Assembly: GCF_001269905.1 (NCBI RefSeq)
Contig: NZ_LHVK01000029.1
Coordinates: 32,033-96,032, forward strand
Reading direction: 5' to 3'
Length of the DNA: 64,000 bases
Source: Pseudomonas corrugata
Lineage (GTDB): Bacteria > Pseudomonadota > Gammaproteobacteria > Pseudomonadales > Pseudomonadaceae
A program made the translations under genes and the position numbers. Below are positions 27,150 to 35,857 of this stretch, piece by piece. The stretch's first letter is position 1, and the number at the start of each line of letters is the position of its first letter. The notes under the pieces are model-generated. The model ran no database searches. It was not told the origin of the DNA and saw nothing but the letters and a program-made list of their open reading frames with translations.

Positions 27150-28742
27150 ATGAATCCCAAGGAAAACTATCTGCATGAGTTCTTCAGGATCTTCTTCGCC
27201 AACAAGCAGTGGGTGAAGCGCATCTTCCTGATCTTCGCCGTGATTGCCCTGGCGCTGCCATTGATGCTCAAACAGAGCTTCGATATCACTGCCCAAGTGA
27301 TCGTGCAGTCGAAAAAACTCTCCCAGGGCGACGCCACCACGTCGCTGAACCAGGAAAACGCCACTTTCATTCCACCGTCCCTGGCTGACATGGAAACCGA
27401 GAGCAATATCCTGCGTTCGCCGGCGCTGATCCGGCAGACCATCAGCACCCTGCGCGACCAGGGTGAGTACAACCCCAGCCCCGGCATCTTCAACAAATGG
27501 GTGAGCGAACCGTTCAAGCGCTACGTCACCACGCCGCTGCGCCAGTACGTGATCAATCCGCTGCGCGATGGCCTGGGGCTGGAGGTCGATCCGGTGCGCG
27601 ACACCGTGCTCGATACGCTGACTGACGAAGCCGTCGAAAACCTCAAGATCGAGACCCTGCCCGGCTCCAATGTCATATCCATCGTCTACAGCTTCGGTGA
27701 TCCGCAGCAAGGCACCCGCTTCGTGGCGCAACTGCTGCAGAACTACCTCACCAGCCGCCAGGATCTGCAATCGATCGAGTTGCCGCAGACCTTCTATGAA
27801 CAGAAGAAAGGCCAATACCAGAATCGCCTCGATGGTCTGGAAGGCACCCGGCTGGCCTTGCTTGAAGGCGTCGGCTCGGCTGATCCCAAGGAGGAAATCA
27901 CCTTCCGCCTGAACGCCATCAACACTGAAGAGCAAGCCCTGAACCTGTACCAGGATCGCCTGCTGCAAAGCCAACGCTGGCTCGACTACCTCAAGACCAG
28001 CCTGGCGGCGGCGAACAGCTCGAAGTTCAGCGACTACACCTTCCCCTTCACCTTCACCACCACGGTGGACAATATCGCCTTCGAGGACCGGGAGATCAGG
28101 CAACTGGGCGAACAACTGACCAGCCAGGTCAGCCGCTACATGAACGACCTGGCGATCTTCCAGCCCGGCAGCGAACCGATGCTGCTGGCCCGGGAACAAA
28201 TCGTGCGCACCCGCCAGCAATTCCTGAAGGTGGTGAACAACCGGATCCAGGAACGCACCACCGACCTGGCGGTGGTCAGCTCGGTGATCAATCAGAAAGT
28301 CGAGCGCATCGCCGCATTCAAGGGGCGCATCCACCAGTTGCAGGAAACCCAGAGCAAGCTGCAGCAGATGGATACCGAGATCAACGCACTGCATGCGGCG
28401 TTCTCCACCTACGCTCAACGGTTCGCCGAAGCCAGCACCGCCCGCTCCCTGGACAACGACCTGTCCAACGCCCGCGTGCTCAGCCCACCCTTCGAACCGA
28501 CTGCTGCGGCCTTCCCCAAGCCTATGCTGATTATCCCGTTCGGCCTGTTCAGCGGCCTGTTGCTGGCGATTGCCCTGGTCTACGTGCGTGAGTTCTTCGA
28601 CCATCGCTTCAAGCACCCAGCGCAGATCAGCCAGCAACTGGATGTCCCAGTGCTGTTGGTGATCAACGAGCAGTCTCCCGACCAGATCAACCCGCACCGC
28701 AACTGGAGCCTGCCCAGCCTTGTCCATTGGGTGCGCAATTGA
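27150..28742 (+). CDS. Wzz/GumC-like chain-length and export protein
   Basis: This 530-residue polysaccharide co-polymerase has an N-terminal membrane helix (about 25-42) and a long periplasmic region predicted to be coiled-coil (about 190-450: LDGLEGTRLALLEGV, IHQLQETQSKLQQMD). The second membrane helix (about 462-485) is preceded by a Pro-rich segment (PPFEPTAAAFPKP). It lacks a fused kinase domain; the separate P-loop protein upstream takes that place. It controls polymer length and bridges the inner membrane to Wza. Confidence 0.9.
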   Translation: MNPKENYLHEFFRIFFANKQWVKRIFLIFAVIALALPLMLKQSFDITAQVIVQSKKLSQGDATTSLNQENATFIPPSLADMETESNILRSPALIRQTISTLRDQGEYNPSPGIFNKWVSEPFKRYVTTPLRQYVINPLRDGLGLEVDPVRDTVLDTLTDEAVENLKIETLPGSNVISIVYSFGDPQQGTRFVAQLLQNYLTSRQDLQSIELPQTFYEQKKGQYQNRLDGLEGTRLALLEGVGSADPKEEITFRLNAINTEEQALNLYQDRLLQSQRWLDYLKTSLAAANSSKFSDYTFPFTFTTTVDNIAFEDREIRQLGEQLTSQVSRYMNDLAIFQPGSEPMLLAREQIVRTRQQFLKVVNNRIQERTTDLAVVSSVINQKVERIAAFKGRIHQLQETQSKLQQMDTEINALHAAFSTYAQRFAEASTARSLDNDLSNARVLSPPFEPTAAAFPKPMLIIPFGLFSGLLLAIALVYVREFFDHRFKHPAQISQQLDVPVLLVINEQSPDQINPHRNWSLPSLVHWVRN

Positions 28743-29842
28743 ACGCGCCGTTCGGCCCGTCCCACCGCAGCAGCCCCCTGCCGATCATTCATTTGCTCGA
28801 CAGCGGTGGCTTCTACGGGGCCGAGCGGATGCTGCTCGATCATTGCCTGGCGACCCCGGGACAGCACCAGGTGCTGTTCCTCGCGGCGCCGCCGACCTTG
28901 ATCGCGCGCTTTCGCCAGGCCGGGGTCGATTGCCATCGCTGTGGGAGTTGGGGCGAGTTGTTGCAGCACTTGCGCCAACGGCGCAGCGAACAACCGCTGC
29001 TCAACACCCACAATTTCAAGGGACTGCTGTTCGGCTGGGCCGCCGCCACGCTGCTGCGCCTGCCGCTGGTCATCACCCAGCACGGGTTCACGCCGCGCAG
29101 TCCGAAGCAGCGCTTCTACACCTGGCTGAGCCTGCAACTGTGCCGCACGGCATCGGTCAAGCGCGTGGTCTGCGTGGCCGAGAGCATCGCCGTGCTGCAC
29201 CGCCAGGCCAGCGTGCAGGCAGAGAAACTCGACGTGATCCCCAACGGTTTGCCGACGCCCACGGCACCTGTGGCTCATCGCGACGACGGCCAGCGCTGGC
29301 GGGTCGGCTACGTCGGCCGCTTGAGCAGCGAGAAAGGCCCGGACCTGTTCCTCGACGCCATGATCCCCCTGTGCCAACGGCATCCGTCGCTGCACGCGGT
29401 GATGCTCGGCGACGGCCCGGAACGCCAGGCCCTGCTCAAACGCATCACCGATGCCGGGCTGCCCACGCGCATCGAGTTGCCCGGTTACCAGACCGACATG
29501 AACGCCTGGTGGAGTCGCCTCGACGCATTGGTGATCAGTTCGCGCACCGAAGGCACGCCGATGATCCTGCTCGAAGCCATGCAAGCCGGGGTACCGGTGG
29601 TGGCGTTCGGCGTCGGCGGAATTCCCGATGTGGTACAGGACCGTCACAACGGTTTGCTCGCCGCGCCTGCCGACAGCGCCGAACTGGCCCGGCAGATCGA
29701 AACGCTGTTCAGCGAACCGCCCCTGGCGCAGATCCTGGCCGATAACGCACGCCGCACCCAACAGGACCGCTACGACCTGCGCACGCTGGCCGAACGCTGG
29801 TCGCAGCTCTACATCCGTACGGCACGGGAGGCTCGCCCATGA
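28739..29842 (+). CDS. Glycosyltransferase family 4 (GT-B)
   Basis: This protein of about 367 residues is a retaining GT-B glycosyltransferase. The N-terminal acceptor domain contains HLLDSGGFYGAERMLLDH; the C-terminal donor domain carries VGYVGRLSSEKGPDLFLDA, the E-x7-E region SRTEGTPMILLEAMQAGVPVVAF and GGIPDVV. No ATG lies near the 5' end. I chose TTG at 28739, which overlaps the upstream stop (TTGA); TTG at 28727 is an alternative. It extends the lipid-linked repeat unit on the cytoplasmic face. Confidence 0.88.
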   Translation: MNAPFGPSHRSSPLPIIHLLDSGGFYGAERMLLDHCLATPGQHQVLFLAAPPTLIARFRQAGVDCHRCGSWGELLQHLRQRRSEQPLLNTHNFKGLLFGWAAATLLRLPLVITQHGFTPRSPKQRFYTWLSLQLCRTASVKRVVCVAESIAVLHRQASVQAEKLDVIPNGLPTPTAPVAHRDDGQRWRVGYVGRLSSEKGPDLFLDAMIPLCQRHPSLHAVMLGDGPERQALLKRITDAGLPTRIELPGYQTDMNAWWSRLDALVISSRTEGTPMILLEAMQAGVPVVAFGVGGIPDVVQDRHNGLLAAPADSAELARQIETLFSEPPLAQILADNARRTQQDRYDLRTLAERWSQLYIRTAREARP

Positions 29843-31209
29843 TTGTCCCACTCTCGATCGTCAGCCTGCTGGGGCTGGTTTGCCTGGCCTTGTTGGCCAG
29901 CCCCTATCCATTCCTGGCGCCGGGGGCGGTGCTGGGCCTTGTGGGTGTCGCCGTGCTCTATCGCAAACCCGGCTGGGGCCTGCTGGGTATCGCTGCGCTG
30001 GTACCGTTCGAAGGGCTGTTCAAGGACAACCCGCTCTCCGGCAGCAAATTCTTCGGCCTGGCACTGATACTGATACTGATGCTGCAACTGGCCCTGCACC
30101 AGATTCCGGGCACCCGCCTGCGCAGCAATATCTGGCGGCCGCTGCTCGGTTTCCTGCTGCTGTACGGCCTGAGCCTTTGCCTGTCGGACAGCCTGGAGCT
30201 GTCGATGACCCATTTTCGCGAACTGAGCGTGGGCTTGATCCTGTTCGTCATTACCCTGCTGATCGGCCGCGAACTGAACCTCGATATGTTCTGCCGCCTG
30301 ATGACGCTGAGTGTCACCATCACCTGCGTGCTGGCGATGTTTTCTTCCAAATATCAGGACCAGGGCCGCGCCTCGGGCCTGCTGGAAGACCCGAACACCT
30401 TCGCCCTGCTGATCGCCTTTACCGCACCATTGGCATTGCTGCTGGTGGTGCGCGGGCCGAACCTGCTGCACCGGTTGTTCTGGACCGGCTGTTTCATCCT
30501 GCTGCTGGGCGGCATGACCAAGACCGAATCGCGCTCGGGGCTGGTGGTGCTCCTGCTCAGCCTGGTGATCGGTCTGTATCACTATCGTGCGCAACTGCCG
30601 CGCATCCGTCCAAGGCATCTGGGGTTTGCCATGCTCGGGCTGGCGCTCCTGGTGCCCCTGGCGATCGCCGTGATGCCGGCGGGCTACGTCGCACGTATCC
30701 AGTCGTTGAGCATCCTCAGCGCCGGCGCCAATGCCCACAAGGATGAATCCCTCGGTCGGCGAGCCTCGTACATTGTGGTCGGCAGCCAGATGATCCGCGA
30801 AAACCCGATACTCGGCAGCGGCCCCGGGACCTTCCCTCTGCACTACGCGCCCACTGGCTACGCCAAAGCGTTCTCGGCCAATCGCAAGTTGGGGGATCTG
30901 TATCGCCGGGCCCACAACACCTATCTGGAAATCTTCAGCGAAATCGGCATTCCGGGCGGGCTGATGTTCGTCGGCATGCTGGTCCTGGGCCTGTACAACC
31001 TGCTGCATGCCCGCCGGCTCTGGCTGGCACGTCGGGACTGGGTGCAGGCGGATCTGCTGACACACCTGGGCATGAGCTTCCTGTCGCTGATGCTGTTCCT
31101 GATGTTCCTCAGTGCACCGAACCATAAGCTGCTGTGGATCATGCTCGCCTTGACCAGTGTGTTGCGCCACGAGGCCGAACAGGCTCCCCTCCAGGAGGCG
31201 CGCCCATGA
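29839..31209 (+). CDS. Wzy/O-antigen-ligase-like polymerase
   Basis: This 456-residue protein has about ten to twelve hydrophobic membrane segments and a large periplasmic loop before the last helices (about 295-370). The loop contains LGRRASYIVVGSQMI and the ligase/polymerase pattern GSGPGTF...RRAHNTYLEIFSEIGIPGG. This is the Wzy_C (O-antigen ligase) signature. In this setting it most likely polymerises repeat units at the periplasmic side. The ATG overlaps the previous stop (ATGA). Confidence 0.9.
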   Translation: MIVPLSIVSLLGLVCLALLASPYPFLAPGAVLGLVGVAVLYRKPGWGLLGIAALVPFEGLFKDNPLSGSKFFGLALILILMLQLALHQIPGTRLRSNIWRPLLGFLLLYGLSLCLSDSLELSMTHFRELSVGLILFVITLLIGRELNLDMFCRLMTLSVTITCVLAMFSSKYQDQGRASGLLEDPNTFALLIAFTAPLALLLVVRGPNLLHRLFWTGCFILLLGGMTKTESRSGLVVLLLSLVIGLYHYRAQLPRIRPRHLGFAMLGLALLVPLAIAVMPAGYVARIQSLSILSAGANAHKDESLGRRASYIVVGSQMIRENPILGSGPGTFPLHYAPTGYAKAFSANRKLGDLYRRAHNTYLEIFSEIGIPGGLMFVGMLVLGLYNLLHARRLWLARRDWVQADLLTHLGMSFLSLMLFLMFLSAPNHKLLWIMLALTSVLRHEAEQAPLQEARP

Positions 31210-32165
31210 ACCGGGTCAGCATCGTGATCCCGATGTACAACGAGGCCCGGCACATCGGCCGTACCTTGCGCGCAGCGCAGGAAGCGGCCCGCCAGGCCCA
31301 GCTGGAGTGCGAACTGATCGTGGTGGACAACGGCTCCGACGACCATGGCCCGCGCATCGCCAACGAACTGGGCGCGCGGGTGTTGATCGTGCCCGGTGTG
31401 CATATCGGTGCACTGCGCAACCGCGGCGCGGCGGTTGCCCATGGCGACTGGCTGGCGTTCATCGACGCCGACATCGAGATGCCGGCCAACTGGCTCAAGC
31501 TGCTGCTGAAACTGGAAGGTCACCAGGGCGATGTATTGGGCCTGGACCTCGACACTCCCTGCCAGGCACCTTGGTTCGCCGAAGCCTGGCAGCGCCGCAG
31601 CCAGCGTCCCGGTTCCCATCGCCTGGACCGGGTGCAGTGGCTGCCCAGCGCCAATCTGTTGATGCGTCGGTCGTGGTTCGAGCGGGTCGGCGGCTTCGAC
31701 GAAACCCTGCGCACCGGCGAGGACAAGGACTTCTCCCTGCGCCTGCGCCAGCTCGACGCGCAACTGTTGCTGGTCAACGAATGCGTAGCCTTGCATTGGG
31801 GCTACGAAGGCAGTTGGCGTGAGTGGATGAGCAAGGAACTGTGGCGCCAGGGCAGTCATCTGCAATTGCTGCGCAGCCATGGTCCGAGCTTGCGCCTGCT
31901 GCGTTTCCCGATGCTGTCCATCGCGGCCTGGGGCCTGGATCTGCTGGCGCTGGTCGCCTTGCTCCAGGGCCATTTGCACCTGGTGCTGATACTGCTGCTG
32001 ATCACCTCGCTGCCCCCATTGTTCCTCAGCCTGCGCCAGAGCCGTCGCGACCCGCGCCTGACATTGCAACTGTGGGCCTTGCACGGGGTACGTCTGCACC
32101 TGACCGGTGCCGCATTGTTGCTCAACCTCTGTCATTGGAACGTCAGGAGACCTGCCCGTGGCTGA
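31206..32165 (+). CDS. Glycosyltransferase family 2
   Basis: This 319-residue GT-A enzyme has an N-terminal Rossmann-like domain (SIVIPMYNEARHI, VVDNGSDDHGP), the DxD-type metal site FIDADIEMP and the acceptor region GGFDETLRTGEDKDFSLRL. A hydrophobic C-terminal hairpin (about 252-290) suggests membrane association. The ATG at 31206 overlaps the polymerase stop. It adds a sugar to the growing repeat unit; donor and linkage cannot be read from the sequence. Confidence 0.9.
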   Translation: MNRVSIVIPMYNEARHIGRTLRAAQEAARQAQLECELIVVDNGSDDHGPRIANELGARVLIVPGVHIGALRNRGAAVAHGDWLAFIDADIEMPANWLKLLLKLEGHQGDVLGLDLDTPCQAPWFAEAWQRRSQRPGSHRLDRVQWLPSANLLMRRSWFERVGGFDETLRTGEDKDFSLRLRQLDAQLLLVNECVALHWGYEGSWREWMSKELWRQGSHLQLLRSHGPSLRLLRFPMLSIAAWGLDLLALVALLQGHLHLVLILLLITSLPPLFLSLRQSRRDPRLTLQLWALHGVRLHLTGAALLLNLCHWNVRRPARG

Positions 32166-33294
32166 ATTCATTTATTGGACCTGCCTGTTGCTGCCGGTGT
32201 ATGCCTACCTCGGTTACCCCCTGATGCTGAGCCTGCTGACACCACTGTTTCCGGTCCGGCGCTACGGCAAGGCACTGCCGATGGACATCAGTATTGTCAT
32301 CGCCGCCCACAACGAAGCACGACACATCGAAGACAAACTGCGCACTTTGCTCGCCCAGGATTATCAGGCGCGCTCGCTGCAGATCATCCTCGCCAGCGAC
32401 GGCTCCAGCGACGACACGGTGGCCTGCGCGCGCAAAGTGATCGATCCGCGCATCACCGTGCTCGACCTGCCCCGCCAGGGCAAGGCCGCGGCCCTCAATA
32501 CCGGCGTGGCCCACAGCGGCGGCGAGATCCTGGTCTTTACCGACGCCGATAACCAATGGGGTCACGACACTCTCGGTCATTTGCTGGCGCCCCTGGGTGA
32601 TCCGGAGGTCGGCGCGTGTGCCGGACACATGGAAATCCCCGTGCCGGGCAAGGGCCTGAGCCTGGGCGACAGCTTGTACCGGCACTACGAGGGGTGGCTG
32701 CGGCGAGTGGAGAGCCGCACCGACTGCATGGTCTCGGCCGATGGTGCGTTGCTGGCCCTGCGCCGGGAGCTGTTCGAGCCGATTCCGGCCCAGGTCAACG
32801 ATGATTTTTTCCTCAGCACCTGTGCGCCGGCCGCCGGCAAATCCATCGTCTATGTACCGAAGGCCCGGGTGATCGACCAGGGGGTGGACGAGGCCGACAA
32901 GCAGTTTCGTCGTCGCCAGCGGGTCACCGTCGGTGGCTTGCAAAGCCTGGCCCAGCGCCGGGCGCTGCTCAATCCGCTGCGTCATGGTCTGTACGCCATT
33001 GGCCTGATCAGCCACAAACTGATCCGCCGCCTGGCGCCGGTGTTGCTGCTGCCGCTGCTGCTCAGCAACCTCTGGTTGTGGAGCGACCAGGGGTTCTATC
33101 GCCTGAGCCTGGCAGCCCAAGTGCTCGGCTACGCCATGGCGCTGCTTGGCCTGCTGGACATGCACCACCGCTTGCCTCGGCCCTTTCGCCTGGCGGCGTT
33201 CGTGCTGGTGACGCTCGCGGGCATGAGCATCGGCCTGTGGCAGTTCCTGCGGGGCCGGCGCTATAGCCAATGGAATCCCGAGCAGAACCGCTGA
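32158..33294 (+). CDS. Membrane glycosyltransferase family 2
   Basis: This 378-residue GT2 enzyme has an N-terminal membrane helix (about 3-25). The catalytic domain contains DISIVIAAHNEARHI, ILASDGSSDDT, VFTDADNQW and a Q/RRxxR-type segment (QFRRRQRVTVGG). C-terminal membrane helices lie at about 288-310, 320-340 and 345-368. The architecture resembles processive GT2 synthases but is shorter. The start is GTG at 32158 with AGGAG upstream; it overlaps the previous gene by eight bases. Confidence 0.88.
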   Translation: MAEFIYWTCLLLPVYAYLGYPLMLSLLTPLFPVRRYGKALPMDISIVIAAHNEARHIEDKLRTLLAQDYQARSLQIILASDGSSDDTVACARKVIDPRITVLDLPRQGKAAALNTGVAHSGGEILVFTDADNQWGHDTLGHLLAPLGDPEVGACAGHMEIPVPGKGLSLGDSLYRHYEGWLRRVESRTDCMVSADGALLALRRELFEPIPAQVNDDFFLSTCAPAAGKSIVYVPKARVIDQGVDEADKQFRRRQRVTVGGLQSLAQRRALLNPLRHGLYAIGLISHKLIRRLAPVLLLPLLLSNLWLWSDQGFYRLSLAAQVLGYAMALLGLLDMHHRLPRPFRLAAFVLVTLAGMSIGLWQFLRGRRYSQWNPEQNR

Positions 33295-33306
33295 GGAGCA
33301 TGGCCG

Positions 33307-34311
33307 ATGTCGATCAAACAAGTCTTCAAGCTCACTGGCGGCTGGCTGTACCTGAACACATCGCTCGGCCGCGGTCCGCTGCGCGGTGCCGGCGTTATCC
33401 TGATGCTGCACCGCGTGCTGGGCAACGACCGCGCCGCCGAACTGCCTCATCGCAACGAACTGTGCGTGGGGCCGGAAGCCTTCGAACATTTACTGATCTG
33501 GCTGCAACGGTATTTCGAATGTGTGCCCCTGATGACCCTGCTGTTGGCCGACCCTGCCACCGTTCCGGACCGTCCGCGGGTCGCCCTGACCTTCGACGAC
33601 GGCTGGCGCGACAACGCCATGAATGCCTTTCCCCTGCTGCGCCAATACCAGGTGCCGGCGAGTATTTTCCTGTCAACCGACTTCATCGGCAGTCGCCAGC
33701 ACTTCTGGTGGGAAAGCATTGGTGAAACCTTGTGGGGCAGTCATGGCCATGTGGCACGACTGGCGCTGATAGAGCACTTGCAACAGGCCGGACGGTCGTT
33801 GCCGGTGATGCTCGATGACCTGGATGACGAACGCCGCAGCCTGTCGTTGCTGCACTACCTGCAAAGCCTCAAGACCCTCGATCCGCAAACCCTGAGCGAC
33901 CTCACCGACGCCTGCCCCCCTGGTGCCCAGCCCCAGGCGCTGGACTGGACCCAGGTGCGCATGCTCGAAGATTCGGGCCTTGTGCGCTTCGGCCCTCACG
34001 GCGCCAGCCACGCAATCCTCACCAAGCTCGACGACCAGCGCTTGCACGAGGAGCTGAGCCGCAGCCGCATAGCCCTGGAAAACGCCTGCACCCAACCGTT
34101 GCCGGTGTATTGCTACCCCAATGGCGATCACGACGAACGCGTGCGCCACCAAGTGGCGGCCCACGGTTTTTCGTTCGCCCTGGGTACCGAGGCCGGGCTG
34201 TATCGCAACGACGGCGATCCGTGGAACGTGCCGCGTTTCGGTGTCAGTCAACGCAACGCCCAGCATCCCGAACTGCTGGCTTGGCGCATTCGTCGAGGGG
34301 CACGTCCATGA
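33307..34311 (+). CDS. NodB-type polysaccharide deacetylase
   Basis: This 334-residue carbohydrate-esterase-4-like protein has the catalytic base motif TFDDGWRDN, the metal-binding His pair in HGASH (H-x3-H) and a third motif YCYPNGDHD. There is no signal peptide, so it probably acts in the cytoplasm on nucleotide- or lipid-linked sugars rather than on exported polymer, unlike PgaB/IcaB. An insertion of about 60 residues (WWESIGETLWG...) follows motif 1, as in several exopolysaccharide-cluster homologues. Confidence 0.88.
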   Translation: MSIKQVFKLTGGWLYLNTSLGRGPLRGAGVILMLHRVLGNDRAAELPHRNELCVGPEAFEHLLIWLQRYFECVPLMTLLLADPATVPDRPRVALTFDDGWRDNAMNAFPLLRQYQVPASIFLSTDFIGSRQHFWWESIGETLWGSHGHVARLALIEHLQQAGRSLPVMLDDLDDERRSLSLLHYLQSLKTLDPQTLSDLTDACPPGAQPQALDWTQVRMLEDSGLVRFGPHGASHAILTKLDDQRLHEELSRSRIALENACTQPLPVYCYPNGDHDERVRHQVAAHGFSFALGTEAGLYRNDGDPWNVPRFGVSQRNAQHPELLAWRIRRGARP

Positions 34312-35612
34312 GCCGCGCGCATTACCTCAAACACCTGGCGCTGAGCATGGGCACGCGCCTGGCGATGATCGGCCTGCGCTTGCTGCGCAATGTATTGCTG
34401 GCACGGATCCTGGGACCCAGCGAGCGCGGGCTGTTCGCCCTGCTCAGCACCTTGCCGGACCTGATCAGTGCCGCCACCAGCGGCGGTCTGAATTCCGCCG
34501 TGGGTTATCAGGCGGCGCAGCAGCGTTCGATGGGGCTGCTGCTCAGCCAAGTGCTGGTGTTCGGTTGCCTGTTGGCCGGGTTGTTGACCCTGTTGGTGGT
34601 GGCGCTGGCGCGCGTGTTTGGCGCTGAGCTGGACATCACTCTGCAGTTGGGTTTACTGGCCTGGCTGCTGTTGCTCGCCGTACCGTTGACCGTGCTCAAG
34701 AGCGGACTGCTGACGCTGCACAATGCCTCAGGCGGCGTGGGCGGCTTCAATGCCCTGCGCCTGATGGAATCCCTGGCGCCGCTGTTGCTGTTCCTGGCGC
34801 TGTTCTGGATGTGGAAGGATGCGGCCCTGGAAGCGGCGCTGATCAGTTGGTTGACAGGCCTGAGCCTGGTGGTAGTGGCCGGCTGGGTCTGGCTGCGGCG
34901 GGATCACGAGGTGTCGCTGCAATGGGATCGCGCCAGCCAGGGCGAGCTGCTGCGCTACGGCGCACGCAGCCATCCGGACCTGCTGTTCCAGCAAGTGATA
35001 CTGCGCTCGGACTACCTGTTCATCGGCGCCCTGCTGGGCAGCACCGCCCTGGGACACTACGCCATGGCCAGCGCCGCTGCCGAGCTGCTGCTGATCGTGC
35101 CGGAAGCCGTGACCACCCCCCTGATGAAGCGCCTGTTGCAACAGGACCGCGACATGCAGCGCCTGACGCCCCTGGCATTGCGCCTGACTGCCACAGTGAT
35201 GCTCGGCGCGTGCCTGGGCATGGCGCTGATCGGCGAATGGCTGATCGTGACCTTGTTCGGCGTGGCCTACCAACCAGCTTATCCGGCCTTGCTGGCGCTG
35301 CTGCCGGGGCTGTTCGGGCTGTGCTATGCAAGCATCCTGCGCCTGGACCTGCTGGGCAAGAACCGGCCCGGCACGGTATCGCTGCTGATGGGTGTGGGGG
35401 CGTTGCTGAACCTGGCGTTGAACCTGCTGCTGATTCCCCGCTACGGTATCGTCGGTGCCGCCGCTGCATCTTCCATCGCTTACCTGGGGGTAACCGTGGC
35501 GTTGCTGGCAATGTACTGCCGTCTCAGCGGCGTGGCGCTGTGGCAGACGCTGATCATCCTGCCCAGCGACCTGGTGCCGATGCGGCAGATGCTGATGGGA
35601 AAATCGGCATGA
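34308..35612 (+). CDS. Wzx-like oligosaccharide flippase
   Basis: This 434-residue MATE/MOP-superfamily protein has about twelve predicted membrane helices evenly spaced through its length and a few charged loops (ILGPSERGLFALLSTLPDL near the N-terminus is family-like). It would flip the lipid-linked repeat unit to the periplasm for the Wzy-like polymerase. Its ATG overlaps the deacetylase stop (ATGA). It is followed by a REP-rich gap that breaks the otherwise overlapping gene order. Confidence 0.9.
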   Translation: MSRAHYLKHLALSMGTRLAMIGLRLLRNVLLARILGPSERGLFALLSTLPDLISAATSGGLNSAVGYQAAQQRSMGLLLSQVLVFGCLLAGLLTLLVVALARVFGAELDITLQLGLLAWLLLLAVPLTVLKSGLLTLHNASGGVGGFNALRLMESLAPLLLFLALFWMWKDAALEAALISWLTGLSLVVVAGWVWLRRDHEVSLQWDRASQGELLRYGARSHPDLLFQQVILRSDYLFIGALLGSTALGHYAMASAAAELLLIVPEAVTTPLMKRLLQQDRDMQRLTPLALRLTATVMLGACLGMALIGEWLIVTLFGVAYQPAYPALLALLPGLFGLCYASILRLDLLGKNRPGTVSLLMGVGALLNLALNLLLIPRYGIVGAAAASSIAYLGVTVALLAMYCRLSGVALWQTLIILPSDLVPMRQMLMGKSA

Positions 35613-35635
35613 GTTTCGTCGCCCCTCAGTCCGCC

Positions 35636-35836
35636 ATCGCGAGCAGGCTCGCTCCCACAGGGTTCGGTGAGATCCCTGTGGGAGCGGGCTTGCTCGCGAT
35701 GGCGGAGGCTCGGCTTGCACGGATACTGGATGTGATGACCCCTTCGCGAGCAAGTCCGCTCCCACAAGGGCCCGGTGTCGATCACAATATCCGCGGCCGA
35801 TGCAGGTCCAGGGTGGGAGCGAGCCTGCTCGCGATA
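35636..35836. repeat. Cluster of REP elements between flippase and hydrolase-like genes
   Basis: Four REP cores alternate in orientation: about 35636 (TCGCGAGCAGGCTCGCTCCCAC), 35676 (TGTGGGAGCGGGCTTGCTCGCGAT), 35744 (TCGCGAGCAAGTCCGCTCCCAC) and 35813 (GTGGGAGCGAGCCTGCTCGCGAT). They are the only large non-coding insertion inside the exopolysaccharide operon. The last copy reaches to within 22 bases of the next gene's ATG. Confidence 0.9.
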
Positions 35837-35857
35837 GGGTCGGCGCGGTGCTGGATA

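Noticed and set aside
26073..28727. 884-codon minus-strand reading frame through wza and the Wzz-like gene
   Set aside because: It is antisense to two well-supported export genes. The His/Gln/Gly/Arg-rich composition is typical of a reverse-complement frame in GC-rich DNA.
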